Shown: positions 24,652-32,960, numbered from the stretch's first letter. The stretch is 64,000 nt of DNA from an uncultured Gammaproteobacteria bacterium (GCA_958295485.1 OY282354.1:3124042-3188041), one strand, 5' to 3'. Numbers and translations: made by a program. Notes: generated from the sequence alone by a model not told the origin.

Positions 24652-26245
24652 AGAGAAAGTCCTCGTAAGTTAGTCCGTCGTGTCCGTGAAACTGGTGGTT
24701 CCAGGGCACCGTGTATTCTTTCGGCTTGATGAGTGGGCTTTCGCCGCCGGACAGGCAACGAAGCAGGGCGTGAACGGCGTCCAGAATCGTCATGTAGCCC
24801 TGGGAAGACGCTTCGTCGAACCACCTGGCGCACGTATCACGGGGATAGACGCCACCCAGAATGCCTAAACTGTCCTGGAAGACGAACCCCGGATCGTCCG
24901 CGAATTGCAGTCCCCGAGACAGGAAAGGGCCGTGGTCGCCGTACACGAGCAAGATGGCATCGGGGTCATTTTCTTCCAGGCGCCGGATGATTAAATCCAG
25001 GTAGCGGGCTGCTCGTTCGCTGCTGTTGATGTATCCACGTCTGAATTCCTCAAACTGTTCCACGTCGTCATACCGGAATGAGCTACTAGTATGTCCCGGC
25101 GTATACAGGTGGGCCATCACGAATTGAGGTTTGTCGTCGGCGTTCACCTTGGTGACCCGCTCGGCGCTCATATCCTTTGCATCGGACCGATCAACCCTTC
25201 CGAACCGGCAGTATCCCCAGAAAGAGAAATCCCTTATGCCGGCATCCAATAAGTTACAGACGGTGTTATTCCGGATCGTAATGTAATTGTTGATATATTT
25301 ACCTTTTTCGTCTCCGAAATAGCTGGTTGCATAGATTGATGTTGTCTCGTAGCCGTTTCCGTGAAGGATTCCAAGGAGATTTGACGGGTTTTGACCAGAG
25401 AAGAGGCGCGGGTCAGGGTCCTCACCTCTTAAATGAAGTTCCCATCGTTGTGAGGAATACGCATCGGGATCCAGTGCCAGGACTGTGTTGAGAGAATGGA
25501 CGGTATTGATGGAATTGGCAAAGAAATTTGTAAAGCGGCGGAAATTGATGTCGAACAGATCATGAAATTTGGTGGTTTCCAAAGCAAGGTATTTCTTGAG
25601 CAATGCGCGTGGGGCCAAGGCATCGAAGGAAACGAAATACAGGTTCGGTGTCTCCCGGAAGGAGATGTGCCGAATGTACGTCGTATCTACCGTTGCGGGG
25701 ACATCACCAGTCTCCGGGCGCCCACCGGCGATAATCCCAAGCCCGAACAATGCCGCCGCCGAGAGCGCCGCGCCGGCCCAGTGCAGTTCGTCTATGAGCC
25801 GGAAGGCGACGAACAGCCCTGCGCCGGCGCTGGCGCATAGCGCAACGAGGACGGCCCCGTTTCCGGTCAAGAGATCGGTATGGATGATGTGCGTCGTCGC
25901 AACGCTGGCCAGCACAATCAGCGACAGAACGGCGTTCGCTATGACCCTGGAGCGCAGGAAGAACAGCGTGCCGAGCAAAAGGACGGTGTTAACCGTCCCA
26001 CCGAGCATGAGAATACTTCTCAGGTCCAACTCGGAGAAGGCCGCCGCGGATGACGTATACGTAGCGGCAAAGGCCACCGCCACGAGCAAGGTCGCGAAGA
26101 TGAACTTGAACGCGGCCTTTCCGGGGGAAGTCAGTTTAGCCCGGCAGACGGCGTCCGGCAATCGGCGCAGGCAACGCATCGCCAAGTCAAAGGCGCATTG
26201 GACGCCGCCCGGCGCGCCGTTCGTTCTTGGCCGTTCGTTCCCCAT
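24644..26245 (-). CDS. Membrane sulfatase-fold protein, copy 2
   Basis: 533 residues, without the internal duplication found in copy 1. Membrane helices lie in the first ~180 residues; the catalytic region has NLYFVSFDALAPRALL, FVMAHLYTPGH and VYGDHGPFLSRG. The N-terminal ~190 residues are almost identical between the copies, while the region around 260-330 and the last 28 residues differ clearly (PWNHQFHGHDG against PAQGPIPLDDK). This suggests patchy conversion or divergent selection in the periplasmic part. Enzyme class as for copy 1; no formylglycine motif. Confidence 0.75.
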   Translation of the reverse strand: MGNERPRTNGAPGGVQCAFDLAMRCLRRLPDAVCRAKLTSPGKAAFKFIFATLLVAVAFAATYTSSAAAFSELDLRSILMLGGTVNTVLLLGTLFFLRSRVIANAVLSLIVLASVATTHIIHTDLLTGNGAVLVALCASAGAGLFVAFRLIDELHWAGAALSAAALFGLGIIAGGRPETGDVPATVDTTYIRHISFRETPNLYFVSFDALAPRALLKKYLALETTKFHDLFDINFRRFTNFFANSINTVHSLNTVLALDPDAYSSQRWELHLRGEDPDPRLFSGQNPSNLLGILHGNGYETTSIYATSYFGDEKGKYINNYITIRNNTVCNLLDAGIRDFSFWGYCRFGRVDRSDAKDMSAERVTKVNADDKPQFVMAHLYTPGHTSSSFRYDDVEQFEEFRRGYINSSERAARYLDLIIRRLEENDPDAILLVYGDHGPFLSRGLQFADDPGFVFQDSLGILGGVYPRDTCARWFDEASSQGYMTILDAVHALLRCLSGGESPLIKPKEYTVPWNHQFHGHDGLTYEDFLYE

Positions 26246-26324
26246 AGGCCGCGATCATAGCACCTCCGGCGGCGAGAGAGAATCCTTTTGCCTGAATTGC
26301 CCGGCCTGCTCAATATCCAGAACG

Positions 26325-26377
26325 AAGCATGAATGGGGTCCATGAATGGGGTCAGGTCGCACAATGCACACCTGAGA
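26325..26377. repeat. REP-like element at the 3' end of the RAYT gene
   Basis: Contains GAATGGGGTCAGGTCGCACA followed by ATGCACACCTGAGAT; the last part is also the 3' coding end of the transposase (GVHCAT stop), so gene and repeat are physically merged. A second truncated GAATGGGGTC precedes it. Confidence 0.75.
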
Positions 26378-27209
26378 TATATTCTTTCAACGCTCGGCCC
26401 ACTGTAGTTCTGCTGACCCCGAAATACTCCGCCACTTCAACCATAGTGTAATGCCCTGACCGATAGGCAGCAGCCATAGCGCTTTGACGCGTCGTGAATG
26501 CTGATTCGTAGTAGTTAAGCGGTTTGGGTGGATCCAGCGTTTGCGGCTTCGGGATATCCTTGGAAACCTTATCCGGTTCTATATGATTCAACATTTCCTG
26601 CACAAAGGAATCCGAACCCAGGTAAATTTGATTTTTGAGATTCTCCCAAGGTGACGGTTGGTTTTGGTCGGTGTTAACAAACTCCTGGTACTTTGATCTT
26701 GCACTGTCACACCTTTCCGAAAATTCGACTAATACCCTGTCAATTGTTAAACAAGGTTCAGGGCGTGCCAGTCCTGCCGTGGCCCGGTAACTGCTCCAGG
26801 GCCATTCTTGAGCCTGTCTCACCATCCGTGCTCGAACCGGGTTTAAAACTATGTACCGTACCAGCTCTAAAAAATAGGCGTCACTCTCAACCAGAATTCC
26901 TTTGAACCGGCCCTGGAACAAGTGTCCCACTCTGGTATGACGTTTATTATAGCGTTGCGCATAAACACCGTTGAGAAAGCGCATTCCTTTTGACAATCCG
27001 GGCTGGCCGGTTTCTATGAGCAAGTGATAATGGTTGGACATCAAGCAATACGCATGACACAACCAACCAAACCGCTTACCTGCTTCACCTAGCAGCTTGA
27101 GAAATTGATAACGGTCAAAATCATCTGAAAATATATCAGCACGTGCGTTACCGCGGGAGGTGACGTGGTAGAATGCTCCTGCAAATTCTATTCGGAGAGG
27201 TCTTGCCAT
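26352..27209 (-). mobile_element. REP-associated tyrosine transposase (RAYT, TnpA_REP), intact
   Basis: 285 residues. It opens with MARPLRIEFAGAFYHVTSRG, the RAYT signature, and has the HUH motif as HYH at 60-62 (LMSNHYHLLIE), candidate catalytic tyrosines in GVYAQRYNKRH, and RHTRVGHLFQGRFK. An extra C-terminal helix-turn-helix (MVEVAEYFGVSRTTVGRALK) follows. RAYTs are single-copy, IS200/IS605-like Y1 nucleases that process REP hairpins. REP-like GGGGTCAGGTCGCAC elements occur on both sides in opposite orientation. The second locus at 28.7-29.5 kb contains pieces of a relative, indicating past activity here. Confidence 0.87.
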
Positions 27210-27369
27210 AAGTTCATCCTTGAAAGCTACTTTAGATAAAATCTCTGTTATGGAATGCTGGCTTATTCAGAGGCTGGCTGGAATCCTACCATTAGTTTAC
27301 CTGCTTTTCAAATAAATCAGGTTAATTTGGAACCTGTTACGAGCGATGTGCATTGTGCGACCTGACCCC
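27051..27369. repeat. Segment repeated at 29216-29534 (319 bp)
   Basis: The 5' coding part of the RAYT gene and its whole upstream region, ending in a REP-like element (CATTGTGCGACCTGACCCC), recur at 29216-29534. By eye I find no difference between the two. The offset is constant at 2165 bp. Confidence 0.85.
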
Positions 27370-27412
27370 CTCATCACGAGCGATGTGCATTGTGCGACCT
27401 GACCCCATCATC
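27341..27412. repeat. Two REP-like elements, inverted relative to those at 26.3 kb
   Basis: GAGCGATGTGCATTGTGCGA followed by CCTGACCCC occurs at 27341 and again at 27378, in tandem. The second copy is inside the 3' end of the MFS gene on the minus strand. With the element at 26.33 kb they bracket the RAYT as inverted repeats. Confidence 0.75.
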
Positions 27413-28633
27413 AATGACCCCATCATCATCACCAGCAGGGTATTTGCCAAGCATCAGGAATAATATGATCGACAGGATCAATAATCCGATCGAGCCGTTC
27501 AGTACCATACCGTACCCATGCCAGACCGCCGCGCCGGCGCCGAACAGAGGTGGCGCAATACCGGCGCCAACCGTAAAAAAAGCGAAAATGCCACCGAATA
27601 CTGCCGGGTAATGCGCAGGACCAAAGTAACGACCGGTAAGGTAGGCAAGCATGTCCAATTCGGCGCCTGCGGCAAGTCCTATAGCGATACCGATTACTAT
27701 TCCGGTCCCCATGGACGGGACACCATATTTCATCAGCAACATTGCGATGATGGGCATCACAATAAACACCGATGCGACGGCCGGCGCCCAGAATCTGTCA
27801 ACTAATACGCCGACCAACAGTCGCCCAACAATTACGGTCAATCCCATTATCGCTGCGATACTCGCAATATCCGCGCGTGCTAATCCGCGAGCTCCCATGA
27901 TTCTCTCGAAATTCGAAAGCAAACCGACAATGACGAAAACAGTGATGAACAAGACACTCCCGAGTACCCAAAAACGGTAGTCGCGCAACGCCTCCGCCCG
28001 CGTCATTCCCCAGCTTGTATCCGGCGCCATCGAATTTGCTTCACCGGATCCCGCCTCCGGGTTTTCATTGAACAACAAAACGACTATTGGCAAGGACAAC
28101 ACTAACGCGCCGATACCGATACCCTGATATGCCGTACGCCAGCCATAGTTGGAAATCAGGAACTCAGCGATTGGCGGTAACAGGAATGCGCCAAATCCGG
28201 TGCCCGCCATTGTAATTCCGATTGCCTTGCCCCGATTCTTCTCAAACCAGCCATTGAGGACGGCCGTCCAGATGATCGGTAGCGAACCCGCTCCGAGAAT
28301 CGCGAGAGCAGCGAATGTCAGGTACCACAGCGTCAACGACCCATTGTTCAGCGATATCAATACGTACGCCAGCGCGTGTCCAACGAGTCCGAGAATACCC
28401 AGGCGCTTGATGCCGTACTTCGATGCGAGCGAACCAATGAATGGCGCAGTAAAAAGTCCCAAACAGGCCGTGACCGTGAATGCAAGGAAAAACTCCGGCG
28501 CCGACCAGCCAAGGTCGGCCGTAACGGGGCCAACGAAGAATCCCTGTGAGTAATTGGTTATTGTGAGCAAGCCGCACATCATGCCAACCGTTGCGGCCAG
28601 CAAGGGTCCCCAGCCTTTCCTGAATTCGTTCAT
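27374..28633 (-). CDS. MFS transporter, oxalate/monocarboxylate-like, with repeat-encoded C-terminus
   Basis: 419 residues with 12 predicted helices. The opening GWGPLLAATVGMMCGLLTI and GVDRFW-like loops (LVGVLVDRFW) fit OFA/MCT-type MFS carriers of organic anions. The final ~15 residues (DDGVIDDGVRSHNAHRS) are translated from the REP-like element (GATGGGGTCAGGTCGCACAA on the minus strand), so the original stop has been lost or replaced by repeat DNA. The gene lies between the intact RAYT and the decayed one. The 5' end at 28633 abuts the repeat array, so its promoter may have been displaced too. Confidence 0.8.
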   Translation of the reverse strand: MNEFRKGWGPLLAATVGMMCGLLTITNYSQGFFVGPVTADLGWSAPEFFLAFTVTACLGLFTAPFIGSLASKYGIKRLGILGLVGHALAYVLISLNNGSLTLWYLTFAALAILGAGSLPIIWTAVLNGWFEKNRGKAIGITMAGTGFGAFLLPPIAEFLISNYGWRTAYQGIGIGALVLSLPIVVLLFNENPEAGSGEANSMAPDTSWGMTRAEALRDYRFWVLGSVLFITVFVIVGLLSNFERIMGARGLARADIASIAAIMGLTVIVGRLLVGVLVDRFWAPAVASVFIVMPIIAMLLMKYGVPSMGTGIVIGIAIGLAAGAELDMLAYLTGRYFGPAHYPAVFGGIFAFFTVGAGIAPPLFGAGAAVWHGYGMVLNGSIGLLILSIILFLMLGKYPAGDDDGVIDDGVRSHNAHRS

Positions 28634-28645
28634 GCTATTTCCTGT

Positions 28646-29215
28646 GGAATGGGGTCATGTGGAATGGGGTCAGGTCGCAATGGAATGGGGTCAGGTCGCA
28701 CAATGCACATTTGAGGCTCATTCTTTCAATGTTCGGCTCACTGTAGCTCTGCTGGTTCCAAAATACAATGGAATGGGGTCAGGTCGCACAATGCACATTT
28801 GAGGCTCATTCTTTCAATGTTCGGCTCACTGTAGCTCTGCTGGTTCCAAAATACACTGTCACTTCGGCTATGTGGAATGGCATGGAATGGGGTCAGGTCG
28901 TACAATGCACATTTGAGGCTCATTCTTTCAATGTTCGGCTCACTGTAGCTCTGCTGGTTCCAAAATACAATGGAATGGGGTCAGGTCGCACAATGCACAT
29001 TTGAGGCTCATTCTTTCAATGTTCGGCTCACTGTAGCTCTGCTGGTTCCAAAATACACTGTCACTTCGGCTATGTGGAATGGCATGGAATGGGGTCAGGT
29101 CGTACAATGCACATTTGAGGCTCATTCTTTCAATGTTCGGCTCACTGTAGCTCTGCTGGTTCCAAAATACACTGTCACTTCGGCTATGTGGAATGGCATG
29201 GAATGGGGTCAGGTC
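28646..29215. repeat. Tandem array of RAYT-tail/REP units, periods 88 and 114 bp
   Basis: Units beginning TGGAATGGGGTCAGGTCG start at 28681, 28769, 28883, 28971, 29085 and 29199, i.e. spacings of 88, 114, 88, 114 and 114 bp. The long form has an extra 26 bp (CTGTCACTTCGGCTATGTGG...). Read on the minus strand, each unit encodes the tail of a diverged RAYT helix-turn-helix (VYFGTSRATVSRTLKE against EYFGVSRTTVGRALKE in the intact gene) followed by the REP-like element. Partial units precede it (28650-28680). Confidence 0.82.
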
Positions 29216-29374
29216 CGCATGACACAACCAACCAAACCGCTTACCTGCTTCACCTAGCAGCTTGAGAAATTGATAACGGTCAAAATCATCTGAAAATATA
29301 TCAGCACGTGCGTTACCGCGGGAGGTGACGTGGTAGAATGCTCCTGCAAATTCTATTCGGAGAGGTCTTGCCAT
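29216..29374 (-). pseudogene. RAYT transposase remnant (first 52 codons)
   Basis: The first 52 residues are the same as those of the intact RAYT at 26352-27209, up to GKRFGWLCHA. The frame then runs directly into the minus strand of the repeat array (DLTPFHAIPHSRSDSVFWN, repeated) down to 28940. About 230 codons including the HYH motif are gone. The chimeric frame totals 144 codons but most of it is repeat DNA. Confidence 0.82.
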
Positions 29375-29560
29375 AAGTTCATCCTTGAAAGCTACTTTAG
29401 ATAAAATCTCTGTTATGGAATGCTGGCTTATTCAGAGGCTGGCTGGAATCCTACCATTAGTTTACCTGCTTTTCAAATAAATCAGGTTAATTTGGAACCT
29501 GTTACGAGCGATGTGCATTGTGCGACCTGACCCCGTTGATAGTGATAGGAGGGAATAAAA

Positions 29561-30352
29561 ATGATTGTCGATCAGATTTGGACCGGTAATAACTGGCGTA
29601 ATTTCAACTATCTCATAGCCTGCCCGGATACCGGCGAGGCCTTGGCCGTCGACCCCCTTGACCATGAGAAGTGCCTAAGCCACGCGAAGGTCCAGGGCTG
29701 GGAAATTACCCAGGTGTTGAATACCCATGAACACCCTGATCACACCGGCGGCAACCGCGCGATGATCGCGGCCACGGGCGCCCGACTGCTTGCCCATGAA
29801 AATGCCAGGGACAGGATAGTCGGCATAGATATACCGTTATCCGCCGGCGACGTGGTAAAGGTGGGAAATTCCGTTGAACTGGAGGCGCTGGATACACCGG
29901 GGCATACCATGAGTCACGTTTGCCTGCTTTCACGAACGGACCAGCCGTCCCTGTTCTGTGGAGATACCTTGTTCAATGCAGGCGCGGGAAATTGCCATAA
30001 CGGCGGCCATCCCAACGAGTTGTACCTGACCTTTGCCGGTCAATTGGCGACATTGCCCGATAAGACCCTGGTTTATCCCGGCCATGATTACATGGTCAAC
30101 AACCTGCAATTCACCTTGAGCAGGGAACCGAATAACTCCGCTGCCCAATCATTGCTGAATGAGCTAATCGACCAGGACCTGGACGATGCCCTGGTATCCA
30201 CCATTGGATTGGAAAAAACCATCAACACCTTTTTCCGCCTGAGAAACCCCGAGGTCATAGAGAAACTCCAGGATGATTTCCCTGATTTACCCGCCGAACC
30301 CGATGAAAAAACCGTATTCCTGAAACTACGCGAATTGAGAAACAGGTGGTAA
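29561..30352 (+). CDS. gloB: Hydroxyacylglutathione hydrolase (glyoxalase II)
   Basis: 263 residues, the usual size. Metallo-beta-lactamase-fold ligands are complete: THEHPDH (55-61), GHTMSH, FCGDTLF and YPGHDY. The C-terminal ~80 residues form the glutathione-substrate domain (NNLQFTLSREPNN, FFRLRNPEVIEKL). It hydrolyses S-lactoylglutathione to lactate and glutathione in methylglyoxal detoxification. A strong AGGAGGG lies 9 nt before the ATG. The gene begins right after the RAYT-associated repeat (ending 29534), so its native upstream region was probably replaced. Confidence 0.9.
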   Translation: MIVDQIWTGNNWRNFNYLIACPDTGEALAVDPLDHEKCLSHAKVQGWEITQVLNTHEHPDHTGGNRAMIAATGARLLAHENARDRIVGIDIPLSAGDVVKVGNSVELEALDTPGHTMSHVCLLSRTDQPSLFCGDTLFNAGAGNCHNGGHPNELYLTFAGQLATLPDKTLVYPGHDYMVNNLQFTLSREPNNSAAQSLLNELIDQDLDDALVSTIGLEKTINTFFRLRNPEVIEKLQDDFPDLPAEPDEKTVFLKLRELRNRW

Positions 30353-30361
30353 TGATCCGGC

Positions 30362-30541
30362 ATGACGGATCAGCGGTTCTATCTACTGCTCGCAGCCGAT
30401 GGGTTGCTGATCATTCACGCCTTGTTCATTGTCTTTGTAGCTTTTGGATTGAAATGGATAATTCTCCCACCATGCGGCGCCATCTTCACCGGTTTTCACG
30501 CGCTCACGTCGGGACGCCCGGAAAGTCACCACCACCTTTGA
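30362..30541 (+). pseudogene. DUF2784-like N-terminal stub
   Basis: A 59-codon frame starting 10 bp after gloB: MTDQRFYLLLAADGLLIIHA then LFIVFVAFG, which resembles the first helix of DUF2784 membrane proteins. The continuation (WIILPPCGAIFTGFHALTSG) does not follow that family, so I read it as a truncated or frameshifted remnant. Weak call. Confidence 0.35.
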
Positions 30542-30577
30542 TGTCAACCTTCTTATTGGGGCATCAGCAGTTCCGGT

Positions 30578-32125
30578 TCATCCTCCACCATGAAAGACAT
30601 CATCATATTTGCGCTCAATAACCTGTACTTCTGCATTGGTCAATTGACTGAATTCCTTATCACGCGCTCGCTTTGACAGCTTACCGTCGTTTTGATTGAG
30701 AAAACGGATAAGCAAATCGACCAGTTTGTCCGGCATATCGATATAGTTTTTGATGAAGTCATCAAGCAAGTCATACTTCGACAGATAGCCCACTTCTTCG
30801 GGCAGGATTTTATTTACTGTTTCTTCAATACACTCGAAGAAAAACTCAGCTTGTCTGGTCGCATCAAAATAGCGATACAGGTCAATAGTCTCGTTTAATA
30901 TCTCGACATTGCCTTTGTCGGTTGGCCGCCACTCGATCAGGTCAAGTCTGGGCTTTGAGTAATGCTCCAGCGTTTCCCTGTAATCGGCTATGCGATCCAG
31001 GATGACGGCAGAAACAGGAAAAACCAATCCTTTGGAAACAAAACCCTTTTCCGCCAGGACATGGTGAAACAGGTAACGGTGGATGCGGCCGTTCCCATCT
31101 TCAAACGGGTGAATGAATACAAAACCAAAAGCGATCAGGGTGGCTGTGAGCGCTGCGTCATAATCACTTTCGCCAAGCAGTTGGCAGGTTTCAATCAGAC
31201 CAGACAAAAGGCTTTCCAGGTCTTCTGCGCGTGCGGAGATATGAACGGGTATCGGTATTCCTGTTGTCCGGTCATGTTCACCGACAAAGCCACCTTCAAC
31301 ACGGCAGCCGGGCATGACAAAACGATGATCAGCGATAACAATCGTTTGAAGATATTCCAGTTCTTCAACGCTCATCTTTCGCTGTCCTGCCTCGCCAATA
31401 ATCTTCCCCCATCGCTCAATGCGGTTATGCGCCGGCGCTTCCCCTTCGATGGTATAGGATGCTTTGGAATCTTTGAGCAAGAGAAATGCGGCTGCCCTGC
31501 TTAACAGGTCTGCGTGCGTTTTGCCAATATGGTCTATAGCTGCCTGTGACAGGTTCATCGCGATAAAGCGATCAAGCTTCTCTGTTCGCCTGATCAGGGG
31601 GCAGAATTCACGGGTACCCGGCAGGTTATTACGAACGCGGTGACGCCTGGAATCACGTATCGGCCCTGAATATTGCAGGGCGTCATCGATGAGTGGAACA
31701 AAGTTCCCCCGCGTAGCGTTCTTGATATCAAGTTCTTTGTCACACAACCATTCATACAAATACCAGATTCTTCGGCTATATGCGCCGGTTGGTTTTGCTC
31801 GAACAATTTCAGCAATTGCCTCCGGTTCGATAACCTCAAACAAGGCTTTGAGCGCGGCCAGGTCAACGCCTTCATACTTCAAAGCAAAGGTCAGGTGGCC
31901 ATCCAGGCTATCGTCTGGCTTGTGTCGAGGCGTAAAAATGCGCCAGCGTCCCCTGACATACTTCTTGTGTTTGATACCGATGGCGCACAGGTAATCCGGC
32001 GCCGGTACAGACAGGTCATGCGCTACAATCAGCGCCGCATACCCGGCCAGCGTTGTAGCGTCTTCCAGCGCCGTGAACGCTTGAAAAACGTCTACTGATT
32101 GTGACTTTTGATTATATTCTTTCAC
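30578..32125 (-). CDS. Fic (Fido) domain protein, probable AMP-transferase
   Basis: 515 residues. The Fic motif HPFEDGNGR lies near residue 337. An N-terminal inhibitory-helix motif of the (S/T)xxxE(G/N) type, SYTIEG, lies near 220, making it a class II, self-inhibited Fic protein. The first ~200 residues are an uncharacterised extension and the C-terminus adds helices beyond the Fido core. Fic enzymes transfer AMP (sometimes other groups) to hydroxyl side chains of target proteins. The upstream region holds two 16-bp direct repeats and then the divergent higBA operon. The target is unknown. Confidence 0.85.
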   Translation of the reverse strand: MKEYNQKSQSVDVFQAFTALEDATTLAGYAALIVAHDLSVPAPDYLCAIGIKHKKYVRGRWRIFTPRHKPDDSLDGHLTFALKYEGVDLAALKALFEVIEPEAIAEIVRAKPTGAYSRRIWYLYEWLCDKELDIKNATRGNFVPLIDDALQYSGPIRDSRRHRVRNNLPGTREFCPLIRRTEKLDRFIAMNLSQAAIDHIGKTHADLLSRAAAFLLLKDSKASYTIEGEAPAHNRIERWGKIIGEAGQRKMSVEELEYLQTIVIADHRFVMPGCRVEGGFVGEHDRTTGIPIPVHISARAEDLESLLSGLIETCQLLGESDYDAALTATLIAFGFVFIHPFEDGNGRIHRYLFHHVLAEKGFVSKGLVFPVSAVILDRIADYRETLEHYSKPRLDLIEWRPTDKGNVEILNETIDLYRYFDATRQAEFFFECIEETVNKILPEEVGYLSKYDLLDDFIKNYIDMPDKLVDLLIRFLNQNDGKLSKRARDKEFSQLTNAEVQVIERKYDDVFHGGG

Positions 32126-32165
32126 TTCTATGAATTTTAATTATTTCCAGCTTTTCGCAGCATGG

Positions 32166-32201
32166 CATGAAAAACGATTATTTTCCATGAAAAATGATTA
32201 T
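32166..32201. promoter_or_regulatory. Two 16-bp direct repeats between fic and higBA
   Basis: CATGAAAAACGATTAT (32166-32181) and CATGAAAAATGATTAT (32186-32201) differ at one base and are spaced exactly 20 bp, two helical turns. They sit 41 bp upstream of the fic start and within an AT-rich stretch. They look like a double operator for a dimeric regulator. Confidence 0.5.
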
Positions 32202-32216
32202 ATATAACTTATATAT

Positions 32217-32287
32217 ATGATTGAGGCTATTCGCCGCCTGGCCCTGGCCGGCGCCCGGCTGGCCCGTGCCCAGGTCAAAAGATAATC
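32217..32287 (+). other. GC-rich leader with a 22-codon frame before higBA
   Basis: ATG 32217 opens a 22-codon frame (MIEAIRRLALAGARLARAQV) ending at 32285. It is basic and amphipathic, could be a remnant, and I cannot assign it. No ribosome-binding site is visible. Confidence 0.2.
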
Positions 32288-32326
32288 TTGACAATACTAA
32301 CGCATGGGGTTAGTATCACTCGAGTG
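32288..32326 (+). promoter_or_regulatory. higBA promoter with operator filling the spacer
   Basis: TTGACA (32288-32293), 17-bp spacer, TAGTAT (32311-32316). The inverted repeat ATACTAAC (32294-32301)/GTTAGTAT (32309-32316) occupies the spacer and the -10 box. A second perfect palindrome, CACTCGAGTG (32317-32326), covers the likely start of transcription and the GTG start codon of higB (32324). Confidence 0.7.
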
Positions 32327-32605
32327 ATTAAATCCTTTAAGTGCCGGCAAACAGAACGGATTTATCAAGGGCGCTTTTCCCGCCGTCTCCCGCGCGATAT
32401 CCAGCGTATAGCGGCCCGAAAACTTGAAATGCTCACTGCTGCAGGCCAGTTGAGTTCCCTGCGGATTCCGCCTTCTAACCGGCTCGAAAAACTTGAAGGA
32501 AACCGGTCCCGACAGTACAGCATCCGAATAAACAACCAATGGCGTATCTGTTTTATATGGAAAAATGGAAACGCCCATGATGTGGAAATAGTTGACTATC
32601 ACTAG
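32324..32605 (+). CDS. higB: HigB-type RelE-fold toxin
   Basis: 93 residues from GTG 32324. That start gives VIKSFKCRQTERIYQGRFSR, the standard HigB opening; a longer frame back to 32288 would lie inside the promoter. C-terminal RQYSIRINNQWRICFIW and VEIVDYH are the conserved RelE/HigB core and tail. HigB is a ribosome-dependent mRNA endonuclease. As usual for higBA, the toxin precedes the antitoxin (9 bp gap). With the promoter's -10 box ending 8 nt before the GTG, the message may be leaderless. Confidence 0.87.
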   Translation: MIKSFKCRQTERIYQGRFSRRLPRDIQRIAARKLEMLTAAGQLSSLRIPPSNRLEKLEGNRSRQYSIRINNQWRICFIWKNGNAHDVEIVDYH

Positions 32606-32614
32606 AGGTATAAG

Positions 32615-32914
32615 ATGCGCGAACGAGATTTTGATCCGATTCATCCGGGAGAGATTCTATTAGAAGAATTCCTTCATCCCATGGAAATTTCCCAGTACCG
32701 CTTGGCCAAGGATATCAGCGTACCCCAACGCAGGATCAGTGAAATAACGCAAGGCAAGCGTTCAATTACCGCCGATACCGCGTTACGCCTGGGTCGTTAT
32801 TTTGGCATGGAGGCGCAATTCTGGTTAAACCTGCAATCCCGATACGATCTTCTTCAGACAGAGTATGAACTCGATGCGAGGCTAAAAAAAGAAGTCAGGC
32901 CACGTGCAGCTTAA
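32615..32914 (+). CDS. higA: HigA-type antitoxin (XRE helix-turn-helix)
   Basis: 99 residues. FDPIHPGEILLEEFLHPMEI is the conserved HigA N-terminus. The helix-turn-helix is SQYRLAKDISVPQRRISEI plus QGKRSITADTALRLGRYFG, followed by FWLNLQSRYDL. It binds HigB and represses the operon at the operator overlapping the promoter. An AGAGGTATAAG stretch precedes the ATG. Its 3' end faces the indolepyruvate oxidoreductase gene, 46 bp away. Confidence 0.88.
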   Translation: MRERDFDPIHPGEILLEEFLHPMEISQYRLAKDISVPQRRISEITQGKRSITADTALRLGRYFGMEAQFWLNLQSRYDLLQTEYELDARLKKEVRPRAA

Positions 32915-32960
32915 GCCTTGGCCCACCTCTGACAACGGGCGAACCGGCGCAATATTCGGG

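Noticed and set aside
20155..26245. Classical formylglycine sulfatases served by the FGE at 41.6 kb
   Set aside because: Neither copy contains a C/S-x-P-x-R motif; the nucleophile region is TSNS-like or substituted, as in LTA-synthase-type enzymes.
28681..29215. CRISPR-like array (regular repeats)
   Set aside because: The whole unit is repeated with no unique spacers, the periods are 88 and 114 bp, there are no cas genes, and the units match the RAYT 3' end and REP element.
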